Shown piece by piece: positions 1 through 11,500 of a stretch of DNA of 64,000 bases. Position 1 is the stretch's first letter. Every line of letters starts with the position of its first letter. The notes under the pieces are model-generated. The model was not told the DNA's origin, did no database searches, and worked only from the letters and a program-made list of their open reading frames with translations. The DNA comes from Cloeon dipterum (taxonomy: Eukaryota; Arthropoda; Insecta; Ephemeroptera; Baetidae): the NCBI RefSeq assembly GCF_949628265.1, contig NC_088789.1, positions 11,648,886 through 11,712,885 on the forward strand, given 5' to 3'. Made by a program: the position numbers and the translations under genes.

Positions 1-1169
1 CGATTAAACCTTCAAATGGATTTTCGACGACAACTTACAGTCCGGTTATGAATATGATAAAGAATATAGGATATGGCTTTAGAATCATACTGAAGCTGCT
101 GGCGCCGCTTTTTTCCAGTAGTGCGAATCAAAGGGAAGTCATGTCCCCTAAAGGAGATGATGCTCCCGAATACGAAGATTTTGACGAGCAAGATAGCGAT
201 GACGGGTCGCAGAACAAGGCCCTGACCGACTCGTTTATGAGGGTTGTTCGCCAAGTTGCTGAAACTGGCCGACAGGGTAATTCATTTATGTTTTAATAGA
301 AAAAGAAAGAAAATCACCCTACTCTGCGCAAATTTGACAAAAAAAAACAGAATGGACGGCTTTTTGAAGAGCAGAATAATATCACACGTACCCACACTGT
401 GAAGAAGGTCACATACATAATACATAGCTGCCCATCCTGTTTATTAAATCAGCGCAGAATAGAGCCATTTGTTAATTATCTCTCTATATTTTCTTTACAT
501 ATTCTTGCGTGTGTACATGTCTTTCAATTTTTCATATTCGTATTTCTGCTACTTTTACGTTTGCATATCTTCCATCCCTTTAGATTAAAGTTATCTTTAA
601 CGTCCAATACAAAAGCAACGACCTTTGGAAAAATATTTAAAGAGTTTAACAATTATTGATGGTTTTTAATGCAATAATTGCTATTATATTAATACATCTT
701 AAAGTTAAATTAATATTCAAAAATAAAAATGCATTTTCCACGAAATTTTTGAACGGACACTAAATTAAACTAATTGTTTGTTCACTTCATGAATTTTAAT
801 TTCAACTATGAAAAATAATGGTAACCTTGTGTGCTTCTGGTTTCATTGGCATCTATAAAATTTTAAGCAATTTTTTAATTTAAAAATTTCGTAGGGTATG
901 CTGGCTATTACGATTTTATCGTCAACGAGTATTCCTACAAATTCTGGGCTGCCTACATGCTGTTTGCTTCGGGTCTGCTAATCTACTCTGCCATAGCGGC
1001 CATCTACTATGCAAAGTTCAATACCTCGGCGGTCGACTACGAAATCTACGACGAAGCTCGGTCTATGAGCACACCAGGTGCCAACCCTCTTGGCTTGGTC
1101 GGCTCACTCATTTCTGTGCGCACTTTTCAACAAATCATGGACGCTATTGCAAGCGAAAAGTTTTCTTAA
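1..1169 (+). CDS. Membrane protein of unknown function, 5' end outside window
   Basis: Two exons are visible, 1-276 (frame open from base 3, so it probably starts upstream) and 895-1169, joined by a phase-1 GT-AG intron (277-894). They encode 182 residues ending in a stop. An internal Met at 48 could be a start, but the frame upstream of it stays open to the window edge. The first exon has a hydrophobic stretch (RIILKLLAPLF) and then a very acidic patch (DEQDSDDG). The second exon has an aromatic stretch (GYAGYYDFIVNEYSYKFW) followed by one clear membrane helix (MLFASGLLIYSAIAAIYYA). I do not recognise the family. It is short, single-helix and lineage-restricted in look, like the two minus-strand genes at 3.9-5.3 and 6.1-7.4 kb. 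Coding status is well supported by frame, splice phase and composition; function is unknown. Confidence 0.72.
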
Positions 1170-1295
1170 ATATGATTTTTCCTGAAATTATTATTCGTCA
1201 ACCGTGAGTTCACGTGAAGAAAAAAGCGCGAAGGTGATGGGGTTTTGTTAAATATGGGTTAAATCGCGTGACCGTGAAGTCGCGTGTTGTAGAAT

Positions 1296-1301
1296 AATAA
1301 A
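1296..1301 (+). terminator. Poly(A) signal AATAAA
   Basis: AATAAA lies about 130 bases after the stop of the left-edge membrane protein gene and is the best candidate for its 3' end. Confidence 0.45.
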
Positions 1302-1644
1302 ATTAAAGTGATAATGCTGGAAGAGGACAGTGTAATTCTTTTACGAGTAACTGAATTTTTTTGTCCCTTTGCCTGGTGTGCCATGATTTATTTGATTAAT
1401 TCAGAATACATTTTTTTAATTTGAGTGTTATTTAATTAGTGCAACTTGAGTCATATTCTGTTCCCATTATTCTGTTCAATTTTGTGATGAATCCATATTT
1501 TTTAGAATTAATAAGACCTAAATTTATTTGCTTTTTAACAGAAAATTGCTAGTTTAGAGAAAAGATTTTATTCTTTTCGGTTTTATAAAAATTAAAAAAA
1601 TATATTGTAATTTTAAATAAAAGTTTGCAGTTAAAATGAGCTTT

Positions 1645-1650
1645 TTTATT
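1645..1650 (-). terminator. Poly(A) signal AATAAA (minus strand)
   Basis: AATAAA read on the minus strand lies 11 bases past the stop of the secreted beta-trefoil-like gene, implying a very short 3' UTR. Confidence 0.5.
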
Positions 1651-1660
1651 CCGTGCCCTG

Positions 1661-2182
1661 TTAACAAACGATTTCCCATTTAGACTCGTCACCGGAACTC
1701 GCCCTGGAGAGGAAAACGTTTCTCTGGGCGAAAGAGCCTTTCGGAATGGTGAGGTAGGAGCCCGTGACGACGTGCTTGATGGTCACGGGCACGTTCAGCT
1801 GCGCCGGCTCCACGATCCACAGCGTGTCCCTCTTGTTGGTCGCGGCGAAGTTCTGCCTCGCGCCGGACACCATCCACATCTCCGTGTAATAGTAATTGTT
1901 CATGTAGGTCTCGAACTGTCGGTTCTGCAGCTCAAAGAAGGTCTTGCCGTCGACGGTGAGCTGAGTCAGCTTCCACTTGGTGCTCAGGGGACTGCCCGAG
2001 GAGGCCGCGGACACGACCAAACCTGATTGGTCCTTGGGCAACTGTGTCAGGTACTCGTTGGGCAGGGCCTTGCTGCGGATTTTGCAATTGGTGCCGAGCA
2101 CGCTAGTCGAACGCTTCTCGTGCGCCCCGATAACGTCCGAGAACTGGATCACGGCCAAGAAGAAGAAAATGCGGGCCAACAT
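1661..2182 (-). CDS. Secreted beta-trefoil-like protein, 173 aa
   Basis: A single coding exon of 173 residues. It begins with a signal peptide (MLARIFFFLAVIQFSDVIGA, about residues 1-20). The mature part shows a repeating pattern of W/F-x-L/I strands: STKWKLTQL, TFFELQNRQFETYM, TLWIVEP, VTIKHVVTGSYLTI and KWEIVC. This is typical of beta-trefoil folds of the ricin-B/fascin/FGF kind. Only two cysteines are seen in the mature chain, one near the start (TNCKI) and the last residue, so a bond joining the two ends is plausible. The coding region is much more GC-rich than its surroundings. TTTCCAG directly before CAATG suggests the ATG sits just after a splice acceptor, with a 5' UTR exon upstream. 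Being secreted is well supported; the fold is inferred from pattern only, and ligand and role are unknown. Confidence 0.8.
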   Translation of the reverse strand: MLARIFFFLAVIQFSDVIGAHEKRSTSVLGTNCKIRSKALPNEYLTQLPKDQSGLVVSAASSGSPLSTKWKLTQLTVDGKTFFELQNRQFETYMNNYYYTEMWMVSGARQNFAATNKRDTLWIVEPAQLNVPVTIKHVVTGSYLTIPKGSFAQRNVFLSRASSGDESKWEIVC

Positions 2183-3935
2183 TGCTGGAAATTTGGAGAT
2201 TTTTCTTATTTAAACTGGTAACTATAATTAATAAGAGGTAAAGAAAAATGTCAGTGTGATAGTCAAAATATTATGTTAAATTTTGCATCAAAAATCTACA
2301 TTTTTATTTTTCTCTTATATACTTTATTTTTAAAGTGAAAATGATGACATAAATTGTTTATTATTTCTTCGTTTTAGAGCCTGTGCTCAGCACTTTCCCG
2401 TGGGCTATTAGCTCACCGGGTCGCAATAACACCGCCGATAACATGGCCGCAGAGGAGCTTGGGCCCAATGAGGCCATCTTTTCGCCTCCCCGCACTGAGG
2501 TCTTTTATTGAAACACCAGACATTTGACCATAAAGCCGCTGGAAAGGTGCGCAAACCAGCAAGTGGCGAGTCGGCGCCGGTGCGCCCCCAGCCCGTTGGG
2601 CTATTTGAGCATTTCGAGTCACTCAACTAACCACCTTTTTGCCATCTCTGACATAGGGCAGCCAGTATAGATCCCCGAAATGCTCTATATCTCCCACTGC
2701 TTTGACACTCTTGAAAATGCGAGCCAACGGGCTGGTATTTCCGAGGAACGTAATTATTATTATTTGTTTACTCAGCATTGTTCATCACCCACTTTCATAG
2801 TGGTCATTACGAGTCATTTAAAAACTTTATTTGCTCAGGTGTTTAATTTTCAATGGCAAAAATAATGTGACTATATTATTATGTTTTTTTGACACCACCG
2901 ATTCATTCTAATTTTACAAAAATTGTTCATAATTCAAGAGTTCTGTTTATACTACAATTACATATACGTTCAAATGTTTGTTTAATTTAATCAAGTCAGA
3001 AAAGTATGAGCCACGTATTTAAAGTTCAATAAATTAAAAACTATGTGATTGTTTAAAAAATGTTCATGACTCAAAAATCAATTCTTTTGCCACAGGGAAA
3101 TGAAACTATATCACATTTGAACTAACAACAGAGCAAGTGTATGGTACTATATACTCACTGATTTCGTTGGGGTTCTGGTCTCGTCACTGCAGAGAAGTCG
3201 ACTGCAAAATTTTCTTAGCGCAGCACTTTTATTATACAAAGGGTGAAAGAGTAGCGGCTGCGCTATCTTTTCACTCTGAATATGGCCAGAGTCCAAACAC
3301 ATGCCACTTAGTTAATTTGCCGCAACTCTCTCTGGCGTTTCGCTGTTTATCGCTAACGTGACCCCTCTCCTCTGAACTCCAGTGAGAACTTTGATTAGCA
3401 TATGTGTATACAACCCAGAAACTGCCCCTTTGTTTTATTTCGAGTGACATCTTATCAGTCAACCAATTTGTTTTGCTGGGTTTTTTACTCACGAAAAGTG
3501 CCTCGCATATTTTCAAGGGATTCTGGGTTTGAATTAAAACACCTAACTTCTCTCATCAATTGCATTTTTATTTTACAAATTTTCATTCGCATAATTTCTA
3601 TGACTAAAATTCAGTCTTGCCTAAAAGTCCGAAAAGAGTTAACAATCACACCAACTACACAAAAATTTGAATTCACAACACTGCATTCAGAAGCACATTT
3701 GAAAGTGGAAATGCTCAAAACTGACCAACAAGCAACTTTTTTTTAAATGTACAATAACTATTTTTTTTGTAAAGCGCTTCTGCATATCTCGCAATAATGT
3801 GAATTCATACATTAAATGGCTGTTCACCGCATCATCCTGTCAGTGGCTGATAATGGTGATCTTTTGGACGGGAATGACAACGGGCGTGAGCGGTGGTCGG
3901 TCCATACAATTTTCAACGTTTAATCAGGAGTAACT
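2183..3935. other. Intergenic, includes a GC-rich repeat copy
   Basis: No supported gene. The stretch 2380-2760 is strikingly GC-rich against AT-rich flanks and contains one copy of a dispersed repeat (separate entry). From 2760 to 3935 I see only AT-rich sequence with short open frames lacking splice or family support. Confidence 0.55.
2438..2564 (-). repeat. Dispersed repeat, copy A (class unresolved)
   Basis: Read on the minus strand this stretch shares several blocks, in the same order, with 59512-59664 (+). Shared blocks include ACTTGCTGGTTTGC, ACCTTTCCAGC, GTTTCAATAAAAGACC, GTGCRGGG and TGCGGCCATGTTAT. Divergent or length-variable spacers separate the blocks. The AATAAA inside the best-kept block could be a polyadenylation signal, as in a retroelement tail or a solo LTR, but no terminal repeats or target duplication were identified. 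A conserved non-coding element is an alternative. Confidence 0.6.
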
Positions 3936-4231
3936 TTATGCTTTGACGACGGGGGTGGGTCCATACCTCTCATAGGCACTGCTCAGGGCCTGCAGGATCG
4001 GGTTCAAAAGATCGGAAGAACTAAACACAGGAAAGAAGTATATAAGTATAACTTAATTAAGTTCATTCAAAAATTTATTATTTTAATTTAAAAAAATTTA
4101 ACGAGAATGAATGATAATATTATTCTAAAATTTAACTAAGCTGCTAAAGCGTGATCAGCGGTTCTTGGAACTTGGAACCAAGCCATCATACAATTAATTG
4201 TAAGCGACAATAAACACTACCCTCTCCAGAA

Positions 4232-4276
<45 letters not shown>

Positions 4277-5304
4277 CTTTAAAAAATTCCTTCTGCTATT
4301 TAAAGAGCAGCATCAACATACATAAAAATTGAAAGCAAATTAATATTTACCGTTGATGGTAGGTTGGCGAAGGGTTAGCACTGTATCCGGCCGCTGCAGC
4401 AGTCTGCTGCTGCTGGTACGCGGTAGGTGCAGGTTGCTGGTAGTTCTGGTAGTGGTCGTAAGCCAGCTGGTTGCCGTTGTAGGGGTCGTAGCCACAGCTT
4501 CCCGTGAGGGCGCAGGACCAGTTATCGATGACTTTCTGCAAAACGATTAAAAATTGTAAAAAAGTAACAAATTTTATACTTGTGATGAATATCTCAATTT
4601 CAGAGCACCAAATTTAGCAAAACACGCACACTCGCTTGCGACACAAACATACGGAAATGTTTATACTATGTTTCTTCTATTTATTGTTATTAATATTTTG
4701 TTGTTTGAGACTCATTTGTAAATGCGCGGACAGAAATGGAGAAGCTTCGATTTTTGTACCGCTGTGTAATACAAATAAAGGAAAGTTAAGTTAAGTTAAT
4801 GTTCTCTCAAGGTTTGCATTGTTCCAAAAATATAAAAAATGTACTCCTTCCCAGTTGATTTGTTTCATTTAACTCTAAATTAAATTGGAGACTTTTCTTT
4901 AAAAAGGAGTGAATCATACTCTGTACTGGCTAAAGAAAAAATTATTTAATGCCAAGAACGGGAAATAATTTTTCTTTAATTTTATTATGAAAAAAAGGTT
5001 AAATTATTTGATTGTTTAAAAAGCAAAGTACTCATACCCTGAGGCCAAACCAGGGCAGAATGAGGGTCAGCACGGTGGCCAGTCCAACAACTGCGAAAAG
5101 AGCGAAGGAGCCAACAAGGAAGCCATGCAGCAGCGAGGTGCCACTGAGAGAGACGTCGCCGATGCCTGGCAGGGTGAGCGTATTGGAAGCGTTGGACGAG
5201 CGCTCCATGCCGTTGTCCACCTCGGCAACTCCCGTTTCCTCTTCAGCTGGCGCCGCGAGGACCACGGCCACCACGACTGCAAGGAAGATCAAGGTCCTCA
5301 TCAT
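3936..5304 (-). CDS. Signal-peptide, single-helix membrane protein, 178 aa
   Basis: Coding exons are 5038-5304, 4351-4535 and 3936-4020; intron phases are 0 and 2 and agree. The start is the ATG at 5304, directly after a CAG acceptor; the in-frame Met further upstream lies in intron. The protein opens with a signal peptide (MMRTLIFLAVVVAVVLAAPA). A short acidic region with a likely N-glycosylation site (NAS) follows, then a long hydrophobic helix (LLHGFLVGSFALFAVVGLAT onward). Next comes WSCALTGSCGYDPYNGN, with two close cysteines, then a Tyr/Gln/Ala-rich tail (YQQQQTAAAAGY) and a final SSDLLNPILQALSSAYERYG. A non-coding first exon ends at a GTACAT donor near 5393. I do not recognise the family. 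The next gene upstream has a similar plan, suggesting related insect-type secretory proteins. Confidence 0.78.
4238..4275. repeat. (TA)n microsatellite
   Basis: An uninterrupted run of about 19 TA units lies in the second intron of the 178-residue gene. Confidence 0.95.
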
Positions 5305-5450
5305 CTGAAAATGATTTTTAATTTTGTAAAACACGCTTTTAAATATTAGAAAAATTGAAAGTCCGAAGAATATATATAGAGAAAAAAATGTACCTTCTGT
5401 TTTGTTGGCGGTGGCAGAAGACAGTATGGTACTGCTCCAGTCTCATAGGC

Positions 5451-5458
5451 TATTTATG
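5451..5458 (-). promoter_or_regulatory. TATA-like box (minus strand)
   Basis: CATAAATA on the minus strand lies about 25-30 bases before a likely start site in GCAGTACCATACTG. It is upstream of the non-coding first exon of the 178-residue membrane protein gene. Confidence 0.55.
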
Positions 5459-5459
5459 T

Positions 5460-6060
5460 GGAAAAATATCCACCGACATCAGCTTCATGGCGCCTAGGGT
5501 CTACGCGGAATGCGCCTTTTTGAGATAACAAATTAAACCTGACATGTGTTTAGTGTGGTTTCTTAACACGTCATTGATACAAATTTTCCCCCGCAGACGG
5601 GTGTTTCGGCGGCTACTGCAAACGCAAGCTCGCATAATTTTTTAGCTCAATAAACCCAGACTTTTTGTAGATTTTCTACCTATGTTAATCGCACAGGCAA
5701 AGAATTACTAAAGGACAGAGGATGTAGCCCGTGGCGCAACCCCATCCACGTGCGGGGGCTGATCGCGGTTGATGTTGTGAGGAAATGGTTTTGGGTTGGA
5801 ATGATGGGTAATTTCTCAAAAAGGTCTTCCGTCATGAGATATGAAAAGCACTATTCTTGGTTAATATCGTTTTTATTGCTCTTTCGTATCATGCAATCAT
5901 GACAAAAAATGTTGAGAAATTAATAAAACGTTTATAGCTCAACAAAATAAATTAAAAAATTTAGTTAAATATAAAATATTTATTTGTAGAAAATAATTTA
6001 AAGATGATAAAATTAACAACTCTATTTTATCTGAAAAATATTTAATTTCCAAAGCGATCT
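5460..6060. other. Intergenic
   Basis: Sequence between two minus-strand genes. The part near 5480-5770 is moderately GC-rich, as expected for a promoter-proximal region. The rest is AT-rich 3' flank. No gene is seen. Confidence 0.55.
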
Positions 6061-7371
6061 TTACCACGCGTAATATCCTCTCGGGCGCTCATTTGAAAGA
6101 ATAGTTGGTGATACAGATGTTGGAAAGTCAGTGCGCGCTTCATCTTTGTGCACACCACTGCTTAATGATGAGCATCCCAGTTGCTCGCAATCAGTCGTAG
6201 CTCCTGTGTCATACTCACGCAATGATGCGCTAAAGTAAGTGTTTGATGATATATTCCCATTAAAATCCAATCAAAGTGTTTCTATTTTTATGCTCACTTA
6301 CCCGAAGACATCAAGCATTTTTGCCAGAGGAGGACTTTCCTTGGCAATTTGTCGCGCCTCGCAAGTCAAACGAGCTCTGCAAGACTCGTTTTGCTCGTCG
6401 CTCTCGGTAACAGCCTTCCATCCGACTTTTGCTAGCTCAATTCTAGAATAAAAGAAAGTTAATTGCACTTTTTTATACTCTCTTTGAACATAACGTGGAA
6501 AAGTTGTACAAAAAAAAAATAAAAATAAATATTCTGATCAGCGGTTAAGTAAAACGAACAGTATAAACACTTTTTTGGAAACAGCATAGAAAATCTTAAT
6601 CTAATATTTTACACGCAATTATAATATTCAATGTTTCCATTTTATGTTTTGTGTATCTTATTTTTTAAAGATGGCTTAACTAGAACGAAATAATGTGAAA
6701 CCTAAAATCTAAAATTTTAAGTGATTTCATTTTTATTTTTATTTAGAAATTTGATTATTTAAACAAACGTTTTTTCCTTACCCACTCATTACTCTAGAAG
6801 TAAGCGACTCAGATTCAAAGTTGTCCGATCTCTCTTGGTATGCTTTCACTGGTCCAGGGTATTCCTCAACCCAAGGCCCAGGACTTTCGTACGAGGTCGC
6901 ACAGCCCCAGGATCCAGGCCCCCAGAATTTGGACCCTCTCGCCATTGCGACTGCTACCGCAATCGCAACGAGCACCACTTTGAGCTTGATGGCCAGTAAC
7001 CAGCCCAATGCGGGTCCGTATAGAAGCGAACCGAGTCCAACTGCAGGGCCAAAATTGTTACTTTGATAAATTCTTTTTAAAAACTGTTTGAATATTTGTC
7101 TACAAATGTTAAATTTTAAATAAATTTGTGAAGCGGAATTATCTTTTTTTATCGTAGCCAGCTCCAAACTCAACCATTAATAATTATTGATGTAAAAAAT
7201 ATTAGGGACCTTGAAGATAAACAATTAAAATGAATTGATAGGATTTTTCTTACACGGTCTTCTTCTGCTTTCAACTGCTGATCTATGCTCCATTTCCGCC
7301 GTAGAGGCGGCCGAAATTTCGGCAGCACAAGCAATAATTAGCAACACTACGATCACAATGCGATGATCCAT
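6061..7371 (-). CDS. Secretory/membrane protein with paired cysteine motifs, 234 aa
   Basis: The proposed exons are 7256-7371, 6782-7060, 6302-6442 and 6061-6229, all with compatible phase-2 junctions. The protein begins with a signal peptide (MDHRIVIVVLLIIACAAEISA). A Gly/Leu-rich stretch leads into a hydrophobic Val/Ala segment (LKVVLVAIAVAVAMA). A Trp/Gly/Pro-rich segment (WGPGSWGCATSYESPGPW) follows. The C-terminal half holds ESCRARLTCEAR and TTDCEQLGC, a spacing of cysteines seen in several small insect secretory families. The first junction is the weakest part: the phase requires a GTGTAAG donor, and the acceptor could also lie a dozen bases upstream. No family name can be given. Its plan (signal peptide, hydrophobic helix, CxnC motif) resembles the next gene downstream. 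Confidence 0.7.
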
Positions 7372-7445
7372 TTTGGTCGATTTGATCTAATGTAAACTGG
7401 TCCAAAATCTGCGAGGAATGGAACAGAGCGGGCACCCTCATCAGA

Positions 7446-7452
7446 TTATATA
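7446..7452 (-). promoter_or_regulatory. TATA box (minus strand)
   Basis: TATATAA on the minus strand lies about 75 bases before the ATG at 7371. That is consistent with a start site near 7415-7420 and a short, unspliced 5' UTR. Confidence 0.6.
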
Positions 7453-7459
7453 CGTGCGT

Positions 7460-8587
7460 GGGCGCAGAAGATGAGACGAACCCCTTCCACGAGCACGCAA
7501 ATTGACTACTAGCCTACATTGCTTTGTTTGTTTGAGCTTTAGTGCTCTGCCTAACTAGCAAAAACGCCGGCGTTTACGTTAACTGCGAACAAGTGAAATA
7601 TGCATGACGAATTACTTAACTTTATTCACTATCTCAGGTGCAACTGATATCCCCAGCACTTAAAAAAATTAAAAGGCATATATCGCTAAATGTTCCACGT
7701 GACAGTCTTACAACCTTACTATTACAAAATATCAATACCTATTATGACTGATATCTCCATTCTAGCTGGTCTATAATAGTAGAAACATCTAACCTAGAAC
7801 TTTCCACTCAGGGTGACAAAATATGTTCAACTGACTGTAGCATATGAGAATATTAATTCATAACTATTGTAATGTTAAGTATTTTTTCAATTTAACGCAT
7901 ACAACGCCTTCATTTTCATTGTGATAGAAAAATTATCACTCCAAATAAATCACTTTGAACCTGAACCCAAATGCCCATTAACTATAACATATTTTCACTT
8001 TCTAGCAATTCTCATAACATATCAACGTACAAGTTCACTGAAACCATGTTCAGGGGTAAATAATTTGAGAATTTCTGCTTGTCATGCATATCCAATGCTT
8101 TTCGGCACGTAGTCATTTTTTATTTTCGGGGGCAATACTTATTGGGAAAAACGAGTTTGAAATCCCGTTACTATTCGCGGATGTGAACTGTATCAGACAG
8201 GCGTCCACTCGCCGAGATGAAATTATCACATGAGTGTTAAGAACAACATGGCTCAGATTCCAATATCAGCTGCGCACCCACCATCTATATACAGTTGATG
8301 GTACAAATTAAAAGAAATAGGGTGGTAGTAAATGAAACCCAGAGTGTTTTAATCAAGAGAATTGATTTATTAATTTCAAGTTTTCCTATCGCGTCTTTTT
8401 TCGAATCGTTGTTCACCAAGAAAAATCAACAAACTAACAATGGAATAACAATTAATCAACGGTGTCACTTCAATTTTCTTTCACTCTGTGACCACTGATT
8501 CTAGCGTCAAGTGTCATGCAGTCTCCATTTACCATTCACAGCAAACACGAACTCACACGATTCACAAGTTGGCGGGGACTCAAGTGA
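7460..8587. other. Intergenic
   Basis: No gene is supported between the TATA box at 7446 and the NOMO stop codon at 8588. The NOMO 3' UTR must use the right-hand part. Confidence 0.5.
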
Positions 8588-11500
8588 CTAGGCTTTGCGC
8601 AGCTTGGCCTTTTTCTTGGACACAGGCTCGACCATCAGGTCTTCATCGAGCGGAATGGGCGCGGGATTTGCATTTGAATTCGGAGCTGAGGCAGAAGCGG
8701 CGACATGTCTCACGAAAGTGCCAATTTGGTTGAAGACCGGCAGCACGTAGTCTTGGTTGAAGTAGGCCATCGCCAGAACGGCAGCCAGAGTGAAGAAGAT
8801 GATGGAACCTTTTGTACTCTTTTCATCTTCATAGCCATCTCCTCTTGAGGGGCCAATTGATGGTGTGCCAAGCTCAAGTTTAATGTATCTATGAGAGAAC
8901 ATCACAAAAATCAAATTATCACACTGTTTTTAATTGTGCCATCCTAAGACATCAATATTGCAATTTAATGAATAAAGGTCTTATCAATTTGAAATGAAAA
9001 TGAACGTATATTCCTGAAAAACTATAAATATGGAAGCAACTAAAAATTGAATGAAAAACAATATTCACTTTTATAGGACTGATGAAGTTTCCAAATAATT
9101 AAATAAGTTTAAGGGCCAGCAAAAATTATTTTTGTAACAATGCCAGAAAGTTCAGTGGCAGCCTTAATCACAGTCCTCGGACAATCTAATCTAGTCCTTG
9201 GATATTTTGAAGTATATAAAAATTGTTTTCTTACCTGAATGAAGAATTGGCAGAAAATTGAGCAGTCAGGCTTTCAACCCTCTTTTGTTGGTTGCCAATA
9301 GGGTCAAGCTGAGTGTGAAAACACAATACATTAGAAATAACTATACTAAAAACCTAGCAGCATATTACATACCTGCATGAAATAAGCCTTTCCATCGTTG
9401 GGTAGGACAGGCAAGATGAAATAATGCTGCGTCGCTGAGGAAGGCTCCAGTTTCTTCTCGTAAATGTGGCTGTCTGGATCAGACTCCCTGTAGAGCCGAA
9501 GACGCAAATTGACGCCACTGGGGCAGTTGACCACGTGGACAGCCACGTCGCAGTTTGGCGGTGGCCTCCATGCGATGATTCGAATGTCTGACACGTCAGT
9601 GTCTTCAGCTTGGATTTTGAGGTTGGAGGTGGAAATTCGAGAAATGTGCTGGTTCGCTTCAACACCTTGCTTCAGTCTCAATGAGTACTCGCACTAAAAT
9701 TAGAAGATGATGCTGCGTTAAAACAAGCAGAAAAATACAATATACCCAATTTTTTATTAGTTACTAATAAAAAATGAATTTCTATAGTCTATGAAATCAC
9801 ATTTTAATGAGCCCAAACTTGATTTGTTATGCACTTAAAATTAAGAGAAACTGATACCGTTAAAGTTATTTAATTTAAATTAAAAGTACCTTAGGCTGGA
9901 GTCCTCTGATCCTGAACTGACCATTGACCTCTGAAATGGCCTCCTCTTGTTGATTTTTGCAAGCGTCTCCTGTTCCAATGGCTTCAATGATTACTCCAGG
10001 CTCTGCTTCACCACTCAGCGAAGTGACTACTCCAATGCAGCTGAAGGCGACTCTTTTTCCACTAAACAAACAATGAGTATGTTTAAATAAATCCCATACG
10101 TTTATAAATCTCATAATTAGAGTCCAAAACATAAAATGATTAAAATACTCCTTGTAAGTATTGTAGATTTGATTTTGATGTAAATACAATTTAAATAACC
10201 CCAAAAAGAGATACTTCTGAGTAACTTAACTTGATATCTGAGAGGAAATAGCATTGCAAAACATACCTGACTTTGACTTGAACAGTAGCGCCTTCAGCGA
10301 CGCCAATGATTTTCGACTGGGGCTCAAACTTGTATTCCTTAAGTTTGGGCCTCAGGAAGTACTCTCCAGGCCACAATGAGTGGAAAGTGAGGATGCCATC
10401 AGGGCCTGCCTGGCTGTTCTTTCTGTAGTCTCCTCCAGAAAGAGAAAGCAACACGCCCGCAAGAGGAGATCCATCTGATGAGTCGGTTACGGTTACCACA
10501 ACCTCAGCAAGCTTTCTGGCTTCAAATACGCCGTTCTTGATCTTTGACATTTGGTACCCTTCCCGCTCCGCTGTTATTTCATACTCGTTTCCTGGACTAG
10601 GGGTGGGAAGTGGGCCTATTTTGTATTGCCCTGAAAGATTTAAAAGCCATTAAATAAAATTATATTGTACTTTTACAGCATTATTAATTATTTGTGCATA
10701 CTTTGACCAGCAATTCAAGAGGGAGTGGAATTAAAACTGATAATTTTAAAAATCAGATTGAAATTTAAGGAAAAAGAGCGTACAATTAGTATTTTGGCAC
10801 AAATAATCCACATTGACGATTTTCCTTGTTGTATCAATGGACTTAAATAGAAACACAATAAATCGAAACGAACCTGTTTTGTCAGTGATCATGACAGCAA
10901 TCCGCTCTCCACCTTGCGAGATCTTGACGTCGACGCCTTCCAATGCAGGATTGATGCGTCCTTCGACAAAGTAGCCCTTTTCTCCCTTGAACACAACGGC
11001 GTCAGCCAAGCAATCGTCTCCAGCACTCACAGTCTTGGAGGTAGGGGCAAAAATCAGCTTCTCTGCACTCGGTTCCATCCTGAGTTCCTCCCTCGGCTTG
11101 GCGAGCACTTCAAACCTGTACTCAAAGTCGTGCGGCCCACGCACTCCCTTCAGCGGGCCCAGGCTGACCTTGGACCCATCGTCCTTGGCCACAAGCACCA
11201 CCACGTCGTCGTGCAGCTCAGAGCTATGGATAACACCGCCAAACTTATGCTTGACAGCTTCAAGGACAACAGAGCCGGTCGACAGTTCCCAGGAGAACCA
11301 TGGTGCTGGGAATTCGTGGCAGCTCACGGGCACGATCATATAGGGCCCAGGGCCGGGCACGCAGAACTCGTTGCTGCCGCGCCGCATCTGCAGTGAGGCA
11401 ATTCTAGCAAAAAAAGAAAAAAACTTAAAAATGATTTTTGTACACAATATTGCAACTAATTAATAACTTGCCGCTACATAAATTTCAAGACAAATTTGCA

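Larger units (their letters stand above)
1170..1660. other. Intergenic, convergent 3' ends
   Basis: The tails of two convergent genes meet here. The stretch is AT-rich. A short motif around CCGTGARTTCACGTG is partly repeated near 1201 and 1269. No further gene is seen. Confidence 0.6.

Noticed and set aside
2398-2622. Pol III box-like motifs (TAGCTCACCGGG and ATTTCGAGTCAC) suggesting a tRNA-derived SINE
   Set aside because: The two boxes are about 200 bases apart, far too wide for a tRNA-type promoter, and the B-box match is weak.
3137-3746. Open frames of 74-114 codons around 3.1-3.7 kb
   Set aside because: No start context, splice signals or protein-like composition; probably chance.
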